A DNA stretch of 64,000 nt from Deroplatys truncata (GCA_030765065.1 CM060979.1:105636350-105700349), one strand, 5' to 3'; shown: positions 10,519-22,616, numbered from the stretch's first letter. Program-made: numbers and translations. Notes: a model not told the origin generated them from the letters alone.

Positions 10519-10904
10519 TAATACTAATGTTACTTTTGTGCTTCTCTATATTTCTACCAAGAGGTCAACTGGTCCTAACTCTGGCACAGAAAATAAGTAA
10601 ATACTGCATAAATCATAAATGGAATTGTCTCCATTAGCACAGATATATTTATCAATTTGCTATCGCACTGAATTCCAGATGTACTGCTGTGTCCGTAGAT
10701 AGCTTCTTATTACCTCTCGCCCTTCCACAACACGGCACGAAGGCTCTCTTCATATTGCATCGAGATGTATAGAACAGCTCTAAATGAAGACACAAAAGTT
10801 ATAATATCACATACCTGTACTCCAATTTGAGACTGACTTGGTGTGGGGTTGTACGTGATAGCCATGATGCCATTGCACATAAAGATAGAATAATTTTGGC
10901 ATTA
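10519..10904. other. No gene seen
   Basis: AT-rich spacer up to the TA duplication of the next transposon. Confidence 0.6.
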
Positions 10905-11969
10905 TACAGGATGTTTCAGGAATACTTTTACAAACTTCAGGTATGGGTTTCTCACACCAAAAGAAGGAAAAAAGTTCATATGAGCATATGTCCCATAATC
11001 CTTGATTTTCGCGTTATTCCTGCCACAATGAAAGTGTGAGTTCAACGGCCTTCGGGGTCCAACCTCAAAACTTCATTTCTCTATGCATTCATAGAAGGCA
11101 TTGACCCATTATACTACATACGGTAGATGGCGAAGTGTTGCCATGGAGACTTGTTTACGTTTGTCACTTGTCATTAGTCTGTCTTCAACGTTTCAATTGT
11201 GTACATTAGTGAGTTAACTGCACGTGTTTCGTTCCACAATGGCTGGATATTCATTTCGTGAACAGGCAGACATGATTTTTATGCATGAATGGTAATGGAC
11301 GCGAGGCTGCACGGTTCTATCAGATGGAGTTTCCAGACCGAAGACAACCGAGTCATTCAAGCTTTGTCGCTGTTTATCGGCGCCTTGCTGAGACAGGAAC
11401 CGTTGCACCACGGGCTATTGATCGAGGAAGACCAAGAGTTGTTCGTACGCCGGAACGCGAAGAACAGATGTTAAAGTGTGCCGAAGACGATCCAGGTATC
11501 AGTATAAGACAATTGGCTGTGGCAGCTGGTACATCACACGTGACAGCATGGAGGGATAGGCAGAGGAGGACCAGTTCCATGGCCTGCACGTTCACCCGAC
11601 CTCAATCCTGTGGAGTTTTACCTCTGGGGGCATCTTAAAAATCATTGGTTTATGGAACAGCCATCCCGGATGCAGAAACGCTTCATTGACGTGTAATGGA
11701 AGCCTGCGAAGTCATTCGACACCATCCCGGAGTTTTTGACAGGGTGCGACATTCCATGATTCGACGAGTACAGGCATGCATAGAAGCAAGAGGAGGACAT
11801 TTCGAGCATTTATTATGAGTTTTGTGTGTTATAAGTGTACCACTGTGTTGAATACCTCCTAACGAGAAAACAAAGGATTATGGGACATGTTCATATGAAC
11901 GTTTTTCCTTCTTGTGGTATAAGGAATCCATACCCGAAGTTTGTAAAAGTATTTCTGAAACATTCTGTA
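10905..11969 (+). mobile_element. Internally deleted DUF4817-like DNA transposon with TIRs and TA duplication
   Basis: Long imperfect inverted repeats bound the element. The left end TACAGGATGTTTCAGGAA pairs with the right end TTCTGAAACATTCTGTA, and pairing continues inward for about 100 bases, including the 'gtcccataatcctt' segment. TA flanks both ends (10903-10904 and 11970-11971). The plus strand encodes the start (MAGYSFREQADMIF at 11239) and, after a large internal loss, the end of a DDE transposase of the Tc1/mariner superfamily. Known full copies of such elements are longer, so this is a non-autonomous deletion derivative. Confidence 0.85.
11239..11818 (+). pseudogene. DUF4817-like transposase, catalytic core deleted
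   Basis: The N-terminal helix-turn-helix part reads GREAARFYQMEFPDRRQPS, followed by YRRLAETGTVAPRAIDRGRP and a second helix pair (DDPGISIRQLAVAAGTSHVTAWR), ending about 11550. The sequence then jumps, in another frame, to RGGPVPWPARSPDLNPVEFY and LWGHLK, which is the last catalytic acid region (SPDLNP), and to a C-terminal part ending near 11818. The first two catalytic acids are absent. The join lies inside 'gcatggagggataggcagagg'-like sequence around 11546-11565. From memory the N-terminus resembles Pfam DUF4817; a profile search would settle it. Confidence 0.75.
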
Positions 11970-12044
11970 TAATGCGAGTTGAGCAAGTTATAACAAGAGA
12001 ATGAAGTGTTTATTTTCATGCAACGCGCTTTTATTTTGTACATG

Positions 12045-12245
12045 CTCACCTCTCTGATAAAGGGTTGGGATAGAGACATACTTCTATCCCGGAGGGTCTA
12101 TTTCGAATGTTGATTGGGGTAATTACCTGTATGTGGTTTATTCCGGGTTTTCTCCTATCCTTCTATGACAAATATAAGACAACTATCAGCTCAGTGGACT
12201 CCGGGCTCATTTGAGCATCACCCTTTCCATTCCATTCAAAGTTCC
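12045..12245 (+). repeat. SINE family 2, worn copy
   Basis: Shares with 41950-42195 and 53045-53310 the core 'ttccgggttttctcct' and the block 'cagtggactccgggctc' ending in 'tttgagcatcaccctttcc'. The tRNA-like boxes are poorly kept in this copy. Confidence 0.55.
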
Positions 12246-13867
12246 TTCACACTTGAGTTGTTAAAATTTGACATATTTTCATTATATTATATAGTTTTGA
12301 TATAACAATGTAACTTAATCAATGTTACAGAAAGTAAACTATTAAAATATGATGTAAATTAAATAAAGCTCACGAGGTGCTTTTAAGAAATATGCTTATT
12401 TGCTAAACATTTTGAGAATAAGTTCGTTTCAAGCGAATGTTCCAGCGAATGGCTGGCGTTGTAAAGTTTGCATTCATAAGCTTCGTAGCAATAACTCACA
12501 TAAACTAAAAGTGGCAGACTAAATCAGGTATTTCAGAAAGTACTCCCTGTCTTGCAGCTGTTTAACGTTACATGAATTCTTCAACCAAAGGCTGCATCAA
12601 AGAGAGTCGTCTAATAAAATGAGAGAATTTTATAGAAGAGTGGCCCTATGCTAAGACAATTATTTGTGTCAATGCTGTTTTCGTGGAGCTCTGCTATTTC
12701 TGTGTTCCCAGTAATCTGAGCGGCGCTCATGACGTCACACAGCTATTTTCTCCTTCTCCTCTTGCCGGTCTAAACGCGGAGTCTCATCCAGAAGAGAAGT
12801 GGAGGTTACCAAGGGGTGCGGAGAGATTCCTTTCAACTTTACTCAATATTACACCTCCTTAGTACCAATACATCTGTTGCTGTACGTTGTCGAGGCAGTT
12901 CACCTGTGAGGCGCTCTAGAATACCTCTAATCAATAACAGCGATACCCGACTAGCAAAGCGAAAAGACCATGCAATATTTCACAAGTCTCCTAGCAGGTG
13001 AGAATGCTTATAATCATGGTTTAGGGCAAGCAAAGATTAAATCATTAGCGAAACAAGCACATCGCTCAAAATTTAAAGTGAGATTATCGGGGATCTAATT
13101 TATTATTAGTTCGCACTCGCAAACATTTGAAATAATGAATGGAGGCATTAAAGCCACGAGTTTCAACTAAAACTTAACGCAACCAACTCTGAAAGACTAT
13201 ATTACCAAACTTTTATGGTAAAAAATACCTGTTCTAAAAGCAACACATAGCTGCGAAGGATATTTTCCAAATAGCTTTGCACAAAAAAATAATAATATGA
13301 TTTGATAGTGCAGAATATTGGTGGTGACTATAAATCTTGAGGATTAAAATGCCTCGAATCTCACTGAAAATAATAAATAACGTTAATATTCACAATAGAG
13401 GAAGTAAATTCGGCACTAAAAATGCATGTTATTACCAGGTATGGAGTTTGTAAGCATTAAAGCGAGGACGAAAAGAAGTAAAGCTGAACTGTTATTGGAC
13501 TTTACACAGGGACGTCGCAGGTAATAGACCATCTTCATCCCTCGTATAGTCTGTTAGGTTTGCAGACAGCATTCACCAGACCGTGTTTACCTGTCCTTCA
13601 TAACCCTTAGCTGCTGTTGTTTACATTCTTTGTATTGACATATGGTTTGAATATAGATAACTTGAAGCAAACTGCTTAAGAATTCCTATGCCTTCTCATA
13701 CGAATTCTTGTAGTCCTTGAACACGATGACTCGACGACATAAAGGTTATAAGATGCCATAAGGTGGCCAAGTAATAATTAAATAATAATAATATCAGACA
13801 TTCAATAAATCCTGCTTTTCTTTGCACATATTATGCATGCGTGTATATCGACACTTATTTTATTGTT
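12246..13867. other. No gene seen (1.6 kb)
   Basis: Mostly AT-rich. A slightly GC-richer stretch at 12710-13000 carries a 61-codon ORF without recognisable motifs. No TIR pair or tRNA-like box noticed. Confidence 0.5.
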
Positions 13868-14690
13868 TTTATTTTCTCTACCATATACTTAGTAGGTAGA
13901 GAAGGTATTGCATTCAATCCAGAAATTCAATACCAAGATTTCACTGGAAATACGTGTTTCCATAGCTCCTGAATCCCCCCCCCCCAAAAGCATTTTTAGA
14001 AAAAAAAATCCGTGTGTATGTGTGTCTGTGAACAGCATAACTCGAAAACGAAAAGTCAGATCAACACCAAACTTATTTAAGTTGAATTCCAAAGATGCGA
14101 CACGAAGACTTTAAAGAAAATACCCCCCACTGCAAATTACTGTTTACACGGAACATTTTTAGAAATGTTTGATTTTCTAAAAAATGGCTCTAGCGATTTT
14201 GATTTAAATATAATATATTAAAGATATTTACATGGCAAATAAAATGTATATCTTGGATTTTCTGAGAATAGCCTTTAAAGTCCTCTTCCTTCGGAAAGAA
14301 TTTTGTATAATCTTATAGAAGTGGTAAACATTAAGCGATAGACGAAAATGTACTACACAAGAAATGTAGATCTTAAAACGCACAATTTATTTCAAATATT
14401 TTTTTTGTGGCTTCGGCCATATCCGTTATTAATGGTTTGAATTGTTTAGTACTTAGCCATTCTTTTAATGTCCTTTCAACATTAAATTGTTTCTTGCGAT
14501 TGCATGGAAACAGTATGGAGATTTAAGGCCAGCGTATATTTAACTATCGCTGCTCTCTTTGTATCTATAACGACATCGGTGATGTAGCTGTTTCTGCAAA
14601 GGTTTATTTGGATTAAAATGAAGTAGATATAATAATAAGATTTAGTAAGACTAGTTTGTATACCCACTAATAAACCCTCTCTAGACAACG
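13868..14690 (+). repeat. CTR copy 2 (A-type), near full length
   Basis: Starts 'ttttctctaccatatac' and runs in order through all internal landmarks. The terminal GTAGAGAAAGT is worn (near 14690). The (GT) tract at 14011-14030 is short, and a C-run sits at 13977-13985. Confidence 0.85.
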
Positions 14691-14739
14691 GAGGACAAAC
14701 AAAAGGATTGCGACTTCACACTTCAAGAATATACGATAA

Positions 14740-14965
14740 ATATTGGGAAATCCTAACCAATAACAAGGCAAATCTTGGTTAATACTACACGAGTTTATAA
14801 ACATAAATTGTGTAAATCTACATTTTTCCTGTACTAAGATTTTGTCTATTTCTTGTGGCTTACTAATGATATAAAAGTATGCACATTGTTTTAGAATGCC
14901 TATTCACAGAAATTTTAAGCTATATATTTTATTAGTTATGCACCTATTTTAAATATAGTTAAAAA
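14740..14965 (-). repeat. CTR copy 3, partial
   Basis: Carries the middle landmarks ('ataaattgtgtaaatctac', 'gtactaagattttgtctatt') in reverse sense. Both ends are missing. Confidence 0.7.
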
Positions 14966-15137
14966 CCTTTTGTTGCAAACTTTCACAGGGTTCAACGATT
15001 TCCAGAGGTGCGAAAAGTGAGAAGAGGTATTTTTGATGATGATTAATAGTAGAAAGGTGTGTAAGAAAAAGATTGTGGCAACCCCTTAAGGCATCTCGAT
15101 CATATTCAATATCGAACTCACATGTGGTGAAGAATTT

Positions 15138-15980
15138 TTGCTTTCTCTACCACGTGAAAAGGTAGAGAAGGATTGCACTCCACCAAAAAATTCGATATCG
15201 AAATTTCAGTGTAAGTGGGCTCTGGAATTAAAAACGAAAGCATTTTTAGAAAAAGGTGATGTTTGTGTCTGTGAACAGCATAACTCAAAAACATGTCGGG
15301 TAAATACCAAACTTGATACTTAAGATCATTACCTTCCAAAGATGCGATATGAAGATTTTCAAGAAAGTCCCCTCACCCCAAGCTACCCTTTCCATTTCCC
15401 TTTCTTGATTTCCTCAATAATAGCTCTAACGATTTTGATTAACATACCATATATTAAATATATTTACATGACAAATCAAATGTATATCTTGAATTTTCTG
15501 AGCATAGCCTGTGAAGTCCTCTTCATTTGAAGGGAATTTTATATCATCTTGTATAACTGATAAACGTTAAGTGATAGACGAAACTGCACTGCACAAATAA
15601 TGCAGATCTCTTTAAAGCACACAATTTCTTTTAAATATTTTTGTGGCATACGCCATTTACGAAATATCCGTTATTAATGGTTCGAATTGTTTATTACTTT
15701 TGCATTCTTTTAAAGTCCTGTCGATTTTCGGTTGTTTCTCGTGATTGCATGGGAAAGGTATAGAATTTTAAATCCAGTGTATATTGTCCAGTTCTTAAAC
15801 AATCGCTATTCCCTTTATATCTATAACGAAGTGTGTAATGCAGCTATTTCTGCTAGGGTTTATCCAATTAAGAGAAGTAGATAAAACAATAAGCTTTCGT
15901 AAGAACATCTTATATGCCCACTAATAAGCAATAGAGGATAGAGAAAGTCATGTGAATGTAACATATCATTGTTACATTGT
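15138..15980 (+). repeat. CTR copy 4 (A-type), near full length
   Basis: Starts 'tgctttctctaccacg' with the paired 'ggtagagaagg', and ends 'gatagagaaagtcatgtg' near 15961. Its microsatellite has shrunk to 'gtgatgtttgtgtctgtg'. Confidence 0.85.
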
Positions 15981-16282
15981 ATCTTGCCATGGCAAATTAT
16001 GGTATACCATGCTGCTTGTTCTTGAAAATTCCAGTGAAGTGTTCTTAGCTATTACTAAATTTTATATAGCTGGATAGTATAAGCAGACCAACAAATTACT
16101 ATAGGAACATTTTTGCTCTCCTTGCAGTTTATGTCGAGAACTGTTTCAGTATTAACAATTTCTAAAGTACGCACTTGTACGTTTAAGTTTCCCAGGTTTC
16201 AAGCATTTTTAAACGTTAAATGCAATTTCTTTCTTTTTATGATCACGCGATTGTCATCTATCGACTTTTTATTTCTCTACTA

Positions 16283-17562
16283 AAGGGTCTTTCAACAAGA
16301 GTGTCCTATCTTTAACATGTGATAGCTGCCGTTGTTAATGAGTTGCAACAGTCATTTTTTTCCTGTGGTTACAGTTGTTATTGACAAATAGCCATGGAAT
16401 TACAGCATTCAGAAAACGCGTAGAAATTGTGAAAATTATTATCAAAATGGATCATCTGTTCGCCAAACCTTCCGTGTATTGCGTGAAGTTTACGGTGTGC
16501 ATAATCGTCCCTGCGAGAGAACGATTCGGGGTTTGATCGATAAATTTGAAAGAAGTGGTTCTGTCAGCGATCAAAGAACGCCTGTACGTAATCGACGTAA
16601 GCGCTCCAACGAAAACATAGGCGCCGTTCGTGAGAGTGTACGCGAGAACGGAAACAAATCAATTGCTCGTCGAGCGCAAGAATTGGGGCTTTCGCCGACC
16701 ACAACTTGGCGAATTCTGCATCTGGTCTTGAAGTTTCACGCTTACAAAATGGTGTTAACTCAAGAACTAAAGCCCAACGACCATAGTTTGCGCCGTGTAT
16801 TCGCTGACTGGGCTATGGGGCAATTGGAAGCTGTCGAAAAATCATCTTCAGCGGCGAAGCTCACTTTTGGATGGATGGTTATGTTAACAAACAAAATTGC
16901 CGCTATTGGAGCAATAAAAATCCAATGCAGATTCAAGAATGACCACTTTATCCCCAAAAGGTTACTGTGTGGTGTGGATTTTGGTACAGTGGAATCATTG
17001 GTCCATATTTTTTCCAAGATGAAGATGGAGAAGCTCCGTCAATGGAGAAAGATACCAGGCCCTTATAAGGGACTATTTTTGGCCTCAATTCGATGGTATG
17101 GATCTCAGAAATATTTGGTTCTAGCAAGATGGTGCCACATGTCTTACTGCTCTCGAAACAATCGATCTTTTGAAGAAGTTCAGAAGGTTTCATCATTTCC
17201 CGTGGTGGTGATGTTAATTGGTCCCCGAGGTCATGTGATTTAACGCCGCTGGATTACTTCTTGTGGGGTTATGTTAAATCTCGAGTTTATGTCAACAAGC
17301 CAGACACAGTAAATGATCTTATGAATAACATCACGCGTGTTATTCCTGAAGTTGGACCTAATTTACGTTCTTCTGTCATTGAAAATTGGGTCAACCGTAT
17401 ACGCGCAACCCAACGAAGTCGCGGCATTCACTTAACTGATGTTCTATTCTACACTTAATGACATTAATTATGCTCCAAAATAAAAAAGAAATAAACGTCT
17501 ATCATTTATAGAACGTGTTTTATTTAAGTTCAAAGATAGGACACATTTGTTGAAAGACCCTA
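16283..17562 (+). mobile_element. Near full-length Tc1/mariner-superfamily transposon with TIRs and TA duplication
   Basis: The ends are inverted: left AAGGGTCTTTCAACAA and right TTGTTGAAAGACCCTA, followed inward by 'gtgtcctatcttt' and its complement. TA lies at 16281-16282 and 17563-17564. The 1280 bp hold a transposase covering nearly the whole family length, with an N-terminal helix-turn-helix and all three catalytic regions, but several frame changes and stops. The insertion site is the 5' tip of a CTR copy, so the element is younger than that copy. Confidence 0.9.
16394..17458 (+). pseudogene. DDE transposase with HTH, frameshifted, first catalytic Asp lost
   Basis: The frame starts near 16394 (M-E-L-Q-H-S) and enters KRVEIVKIYYQNGSSVRQ. 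The DNA-binding part (16479-16790) reads HNRPCERTIRGLIDKFERSG, then RRAQELGLSPTTTWRILH and VLTQELKPNDHSLRR. In another frame, 16850 reads IFSGEAHFWMDGYVN, where relatives have S-D-E-A-H-F, so the first catalytic aspartate is glycine here. QDGATC near 17130 holds the second aspartate, just after a stop. CDLTPLDYFLWGYVKSRVY (about 17235-17292) holds the third, in the DD34D-like arrangement. The C-terminus ends at 17458. The insect family with R-G-x-H-L-x-D-x-x-F-x-T ends is the best match from memory. Confidence 0.85.
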
Positions 17563-18183
17563 TACATACCTGTATTAAATAGAGGAAGTATTGCATTCCA
17601 CCCAATAATTCTATACCAAGATTGCACTGGAAACACATGTTTTGAGACTCCTTGAATCCAAAAAGGCAGCTTTAGAAAATGGTCCATGTGAGTGCGTTCG
17701 TGTGTTTGTGAACAGCATAACTAAAGTACGAAAAGTCGTTTAAGTACCAAACTTGGTATTTAAGTTAAGAGTCTTCAGGGATGGAACGCGAAGATTTTAA
17801 AATAAATCACCCGATCCCAAATTACCTTTTAGGTACAGGGAAGTAAAATTGTTAGTTTTAATTTTCTCAAAAACGGCCTTAAAGATTTTGATTAGAATAC
17901 CATACCTATATTTAAGAAATGTTTATAGCAAGTACCTATGCTGAATGTTCTGGGAACAGTCTGTGAAGTTCGCTTCATTCTGAATTACTTTTGTATAACA
18001 GATAAAGCGTAAGAGATAGGCAATATCTTACTGCACAAAATATGTAGTTCTCGTTAAAGCGCACATGTCATGTTGAATAAAATCTTTTGTGGCGTTGACT
18101 ATTTGCGGGACGTTCCTTGCTATTGGTTTGAATTTTCAAATACTTACACTTTTTTCAAGTGGAAAATCGCTAGATATTCCTTT

Positions 18184-18422
18184 TTACTTTCTCTGCTACT
18201 TACCTATAGTAAGTAAGAAGAAGCATTGTATTCCACCCAAAAATTCAACACGAGATTTCACCGGAAATGCACGATTTTTAAAGTAAAAGGGTCCGCGCGC
18301 TTGTGTATGTGTCTGTGAACAGCATAAATCAGAAATGCCAGATAAATACCAAACCTGGTATTTAAGTTCAGTATCTTCTAAAGGCGCGATGCAAACATTT
18401 CGAAAAGTTTTTCATATAAATA
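18184..18422 (+). repeat. CTR copy 6, 5' part only
   Basis: Starts 'ttactttctctgctac' and stops after the 'gcgatgcaaacatttcg' landmark. It forms an inverted pair with copy 7. Confidence 0.8.
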
Positions 18423-18424
18423 TT

Positions 18425-18705
18425 AGTTTGGAATGGGGCAAATATTAGTATGAGATGGAGGCTTTCCTTGAAAATGTTTGTGTCGCATTCTTGGAAGATG
18501 CTGACTTTAAACACCAAGTTTGGTATTTAACCGAGTTTTTTTTTTGAATTATGCTGTTCACAGACACAGACACACGCATGTATACAGACACACACACATA
18601 CACACGCATACACAAAACCCACACATAAACACAGACACACACACGCACACACAAAAACATACTCACAAACACGCACATACACACTGACACACACACAGAC
18701 TAAAG
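18425..18705 (-). repeat. CTR copy 7, partial, with expanded (CA)n
   Basis: Reverse-sense landmarks 'ttgaaaatgtttgtgtcgc' and 'ctgttcacagacacag' lead into about 150 bp of CA-rich tract (18556-18705). The part 5' of the tract (in CTR sense) is gone. Confidence 0.8.
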
Positions 18706-18714
18706 TGTAAACAG

Positions 18715-19695
18715 TTCCACGGTGGACACAAGACCTGACGATTCAAAGGAACAAAATTAATGCCCAAAGACGCAGATATCAGAGAACTGTCCTCAATGAG
18801 GACCTAAGAATGGAAATAAAACAATTGTATTTCCAAGGAAAACCAGCTTATGAATTAGTGAGGGAAAAAGAGAAGCTACCGTCATGGAAAAACTTCTGAA
18901 CCGTAATGATAACAGTAATGTATGGGACACAGTTTACAAAATTGTTTCTCGGAAACAGCAAAGATAAATACAAATTACTACACTGCAGAAACCCGATAAC
19001 GACTACACATAATGGGTTATTTTACACCTGAAGAAAGAGAATGTGAGCGCACTGAGGATTACAAAAATAAAAGAATTGAGACTAAAGCACCAATTTACGC
19101 TGAAGATGATAACCTATTTACACAAGAGGGATTTTAGAATGAAAATGAACAAATTTAATCCGAAAAAGGTTTCTGGAAATGATGTATTAATTAGTGAGTT
19201 AATGAAAAGCACAATTAAAAGCCTTCCAATAACATTCACAGCTTGCACAATGCTAAAGCAGAGCAATTTTTCCTAAGCAGTGGAAACACTCAGTGATAAT
19301 ACGCATTATAAAACCAGCAGTAAGGATGTTTCTAAGTTCATACCGATTAGCTTACTAAACGCTTTTACCTTAGGAAGTAAAAGCTTATAAAAACTCACAA
19401 TAGACATAATCTTACACCACATGCATAAAAATAACCTCTTAAAAAGCTACAATATGGCTTTATACCAGAAAACGTACTACTGATGCAGCATTTACAGTTA
19501 ACAATCTCATTAAGAAAAGCATAATAGAATAGAACTGCATTAATGATAAGCTTAGATGTAAAAGAAGCTTTTGACACTGCATGGTATGGTCTACAACTTA
19601 AAATATCTTAAATATCCTAAAAATTTGTGCAATTTGACAAAACATCATTTTAATAATAGAGTAGCAACACTGAGAAACTACCCCATCGCAATTCA

Positions 19696-19734
<39 letters not shown>

Positions 19735-20830
19735 AGGCTGTGCTCAAGGCTCATGCAGTGCACCAGGATTATAGAATATTCCGTAAATTCTTTGTTATCT
19801 TTAGAATTTTCAAAGCATTACAGTTTGCAAATGATTTGGCAATGTCAAATAGAGGTGCTAGTGCTGCTGAAGCTGAAAACTATGTCAATCAAGACTTGAA
19901 GAAAGTGGAGCAATGGGCTAAAGAGAACAAAACAGAATAAAAACAAAGTAAATTAAAAGTAATGATAATGTCTAAGAAACACAAAGATATAAACGTATAT
20001 GTTAATTATAAACTACTCCCAAAAAAGAAGAAATAAAATATCTAGGAATAACCTTTGATAATATATTCACATTTGACAAGCATGTATCATACAAGCAGAG
20101 AATTGCATAACCTTAATGCACATGCTATTAGAACTGCAAAATTAAATTGGGGATTAGGAAATCAAGCATTAAAGACAATTGTTAAGAAAACATATTATTA
20201 AATATAAAATTTATGTTTTCATATTAAATACAAATTAAAATATCCAAAGCTTACATAATTTATCATACGAAGCTTCGTGCATCATAGCAGGACTTCAACC
20301 TATAGAAATAATGCATGACCAGTTACTAAAAGTACACATATGCCGAATGAAGAGGACCCACGTTTTGAAGCACCTGTGTCGGTAAAATTCTGGCCTCAGC
20401 CGGCTAAAAGAGTTTATATAGAGGAAGCAGACAGTAATTATGAGTACCCTACTTATATCTTTACTGATAACAGTAAAATTAACACGAGGTAGGAGCAGCA
20501 GCAGTGGTTGTACTTATATGCATACATGATAATAAAATGTTTAAATACAAATTTAGGCTTGACAGTGAATGCTCTAATAATCAAGCAGAACAATTAACAA
20601 TACTTAAAACTTTAGAACATCTAAGTAATTTCACTTATATTCAGCATTGGTATACACTGATAGCCAAATATAATTAAAATTACTAAACAACCAGCTAGAA
20701 CATACTCCAATAGTAGAAGAAATACGACAGCAATTGAGAAATCATAATACAATAGAGTGGATAATACACTTTAACAGGGTTAATTAGCTAAGGAGGCAGC
20801 TTAAGATGAAAGTATGATAGCCGTGTGCAA
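18715..20830 (+). mobile_element. Decayed LINE with RT and RNase H, R1/I-like
   Basis: Plus-strand pieces in several frames follow LINE order. A pre-RT region (RNKINAQRRRYQRTVL near 18750) leads to LYFQGKPAYELVREKEKL. The RT entry is FNPKKVSGNDVLISELMKS near 19156 (worn 'K-x-x-G-x-D'). A palm-like QFANDLAM lies near 19828 (worn Y-A-D-D). EIKYLGITFDNIFTFDKHV lies near 20030 ('K-Y-L-G-I-x-x-D'). RNase H pieces follow: IFTDNSKIN near 20458, then RLDSECSNNQAEQLTILKTLE near 20555 (the 'x-S-x-x-x-A-E-x-x-A-I' block typical of R1-like elements), and LAKEAA near 20788. Very many stops. An (AAAT)n lies inside. The 5' end abuts the CTR microsatellite. Confidence 0.75.
19697..19736. repeat. (AAAT)n microsatellite
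   Basis: About ten AAAT units within the RT region of the LINE. It postdates the LINE. Confidence 0.95.
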
Positions 20831-20994
20831 CAAAGAACCAAAGAGCTCCATCATCAGGCAACGTGAGAAGAAGGGATCGAAAAATGACAACAAATATGGC
20901 CGGATTTAAGGAAAGGAAACGCATGCAAATAATTTCTAACATCAATAAAAATATTATTAAAGCTAAAGCTACCCGTCCTGCATTTCTAACCGAC

Positions 20995-21035
<41 letters not shown>

Positions 21036-21285
21036 AATATTTACATAGGTTTAAAATAATTGACAACCCAAAGTGTACACCTGTAGACAAAAAAATGGAG
21101 TCATACCCAGATTCCATGTGGCAATCAGAGGGCTTCGTATGCCTTCGTAACAGCTGCGCTCACAACGCACATGCAGGAACTGTAGAACGGTCTGTGCGTG
21201 TGAGCGCAATGGCCACCTTCTAACAGTGTTTCTCGGTGGTGACGCATATAAGCTACTGAAAAGAGACCACGGAGCAACGTTTCGT
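20831..21285. other. Spacer with (GA)n
   Basis: The (GA)n lies at about 20997-21032. The part to 20990 may still be LINE 3' sequence. 21120-21285 is the upstream flank of a tRNA-like stretch. No gene seen. Confidence 0.5.
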
Positions 21286-21341
21286 TGGCTGAGAGGTTAA
21301 GTAGGCACTACTTGTGCTCCAAGCTACTCGGCTCAAATCTC
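21286..21341 (+). repeat. tRNA-like A and B boxes (SINE head or tRNA relic)
   Basis: TGGCTGAGAGG at 21286-21296 fits the A-box pattern, and GGCTCAAATCTC at 21330-21341 fits the B box with two mismatches. The spacing is tRNA-like. The 'ggctgagaggttaag' form recalls serine/leucine tRNAs. An intact cloverleaf is not evident, so a SINE head is more likely than a tRNA gene. Confidence 0.4.
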
Positions 21342-21770
21342 ATATTAGTTATTTTTTATGTTGTTAATTTTATGGCTAGATGTGCAGAACATTATGTTGC
21401 ATTAATATAACTTAAGTGTTTTAAGTTTTAAGCATATCTATCCACACAAAAACACAATTCTACGAAAACATTTCTTTTAAATAACTAAAGAAATAAATTG
21501 AAATAAATTATCATTTTCTAAAACTAAAACACATAAAAATAAACAAAATTAATATCAGCTGTATGAACCCTCAGCACATATAACAGCCCTCAGTTCAGGT
21601 ATAGATGTCTCCTCCTTCACCTCCACCGTGGTACGAGCGGTCCACAACCTCACCGTCAACACCCCAGCTCCCTTGCACCCAGACGTCCTTCCATTGAACT
21701 TCACCTGATAATCCGTCGCTCCTGGGCGGCACGCAGACTCTACCAGCGTCACCGCACGCCGCATAACCGA

Positions 21771-22616
21771 GTGCTTCATAGGCGCCTGCGCCGTGAGGTT
21801 CGTCGCCGACTACGCGAGCACAGTGTGCGAGCGTGGAAGGATACGATGACCCGTATGAACCTTGAGGATGGCGACGTGTGGAGGTTTGCCAAAAGACTTC
21901 GTAACCGTCGAGATCAATATTCCTCCCCTCTTCAAGGCACCCAAGGCCTGGCCTACCACCCCCAAGCCAAAGCAAATGTGTTTGCCGACTACCTTGAGAG
22001 GACAATGAGGCCTCGAGATGACCCTCAGGATGATGCCTTTTCCGAATGTACTCGGAGGGAGGTACGCCGATTCCTTCGACGAACCCCCGACGATGCGGAT
22101 CGATATCCAGTCGTAAGACCTTCAGAGATCCAAGGCGCATTCCGGCGTCTCAACCCTAAAAGGGCAGCGGGGCCTGACGGGCTTACACCCGCCATGCTAC
22201 GACGCCTTCCCTTTCGGGCCTTGCTCTTTCTTACCAGGGTCTTCAATATGTGCTTCGCCCTACGCCACTTTCCACGCGAGTGGAGGGAGGCTCGGGTGAT
22301 CTGCGTGTTGAAGCCGGGGAAAGATCCGGTTCATCCTGTCAACTACAGATCCATTAGCCTCCTCTCTGTCCTCTCCAAAGTTTTCGAGAGGACCATACTT
22401 ACCCGCTTGTCTCCCACTTTGGGGGACATTCAAGCCATCCCACCACACCAGTTCGGCTTCCGTCCTGGGTACTCGACCTCCCAGCACTTGCTGCGAGTGG
22501 TGGAGGCAGCTGCCCTGAGTTTCCAGGACAGGGCTTACACCGCCGCGGTTTCCTCGGATGTCGAGAAGGCCTTCTCGACGACCTGGCAAGCGGGTCTCCT
22601 CATGAAACTTATCTAA
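21771..22616 (+). pseudogene. LINE reverse transcriptase, fingers and palm
   Basis: An open frame of 281 codons. HRRLRREVRRRLREHSVRAW is the basic pre-RT helix. LNPKRAAGPDGLTPAMLRRL is the 'K-A-x-G-P-D' finger. FPREWREARVICVLKPGKD and PVNYRSISLLSVLSKVFER are motif-1/2 blocks. PPHQFGFRPGYSTSQHLLRV is the 'F-G-F-R-x-x-x-S-T-x-x-Q-L' block, and SSDVEKAFSTTW is the palm motif holding the first catalytic aspartate (V-E-K-A-F). It ends at TAA 22614, after which the RT continues in frame downstream. This is the clearest protein-like stretch in the window. Confidence 0.85.

Larger units (their letters stand above)
16267..18175 (+). repeat. CTR copy 5, split by a DDE transposon
   Basis: The first 16 bases ('ttttatttctctacta') precede the transposon at 16283-17562, and the rest resumes at 17563. 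Other CTR copies show the uninterrupted hairpin, so the site of entry is the TA in the CTR 5' tip. It is truncated at about 18175, where copy 6 starts. Confidence 0.8.

Noticed and set aside
10185-10521. Overlapping plus and minus ORFs of 107 and 72 codons
   Set aside because: They lie in the GC-rich body of a family 1a SINE and have no protein-like features.
11285-11638. Intact 117-codon gene
   Set aside because: It is the broken transposase of the 10905-11969 element; its last third is an out-of-frame reading of the SPDLNP region.
21595-22589. Minus-strand ORFs of 181 and 109 codons
   Set aside because: Shadows of the GC-rich LINE RT on the plus strand, which carries all the conserved motifs.
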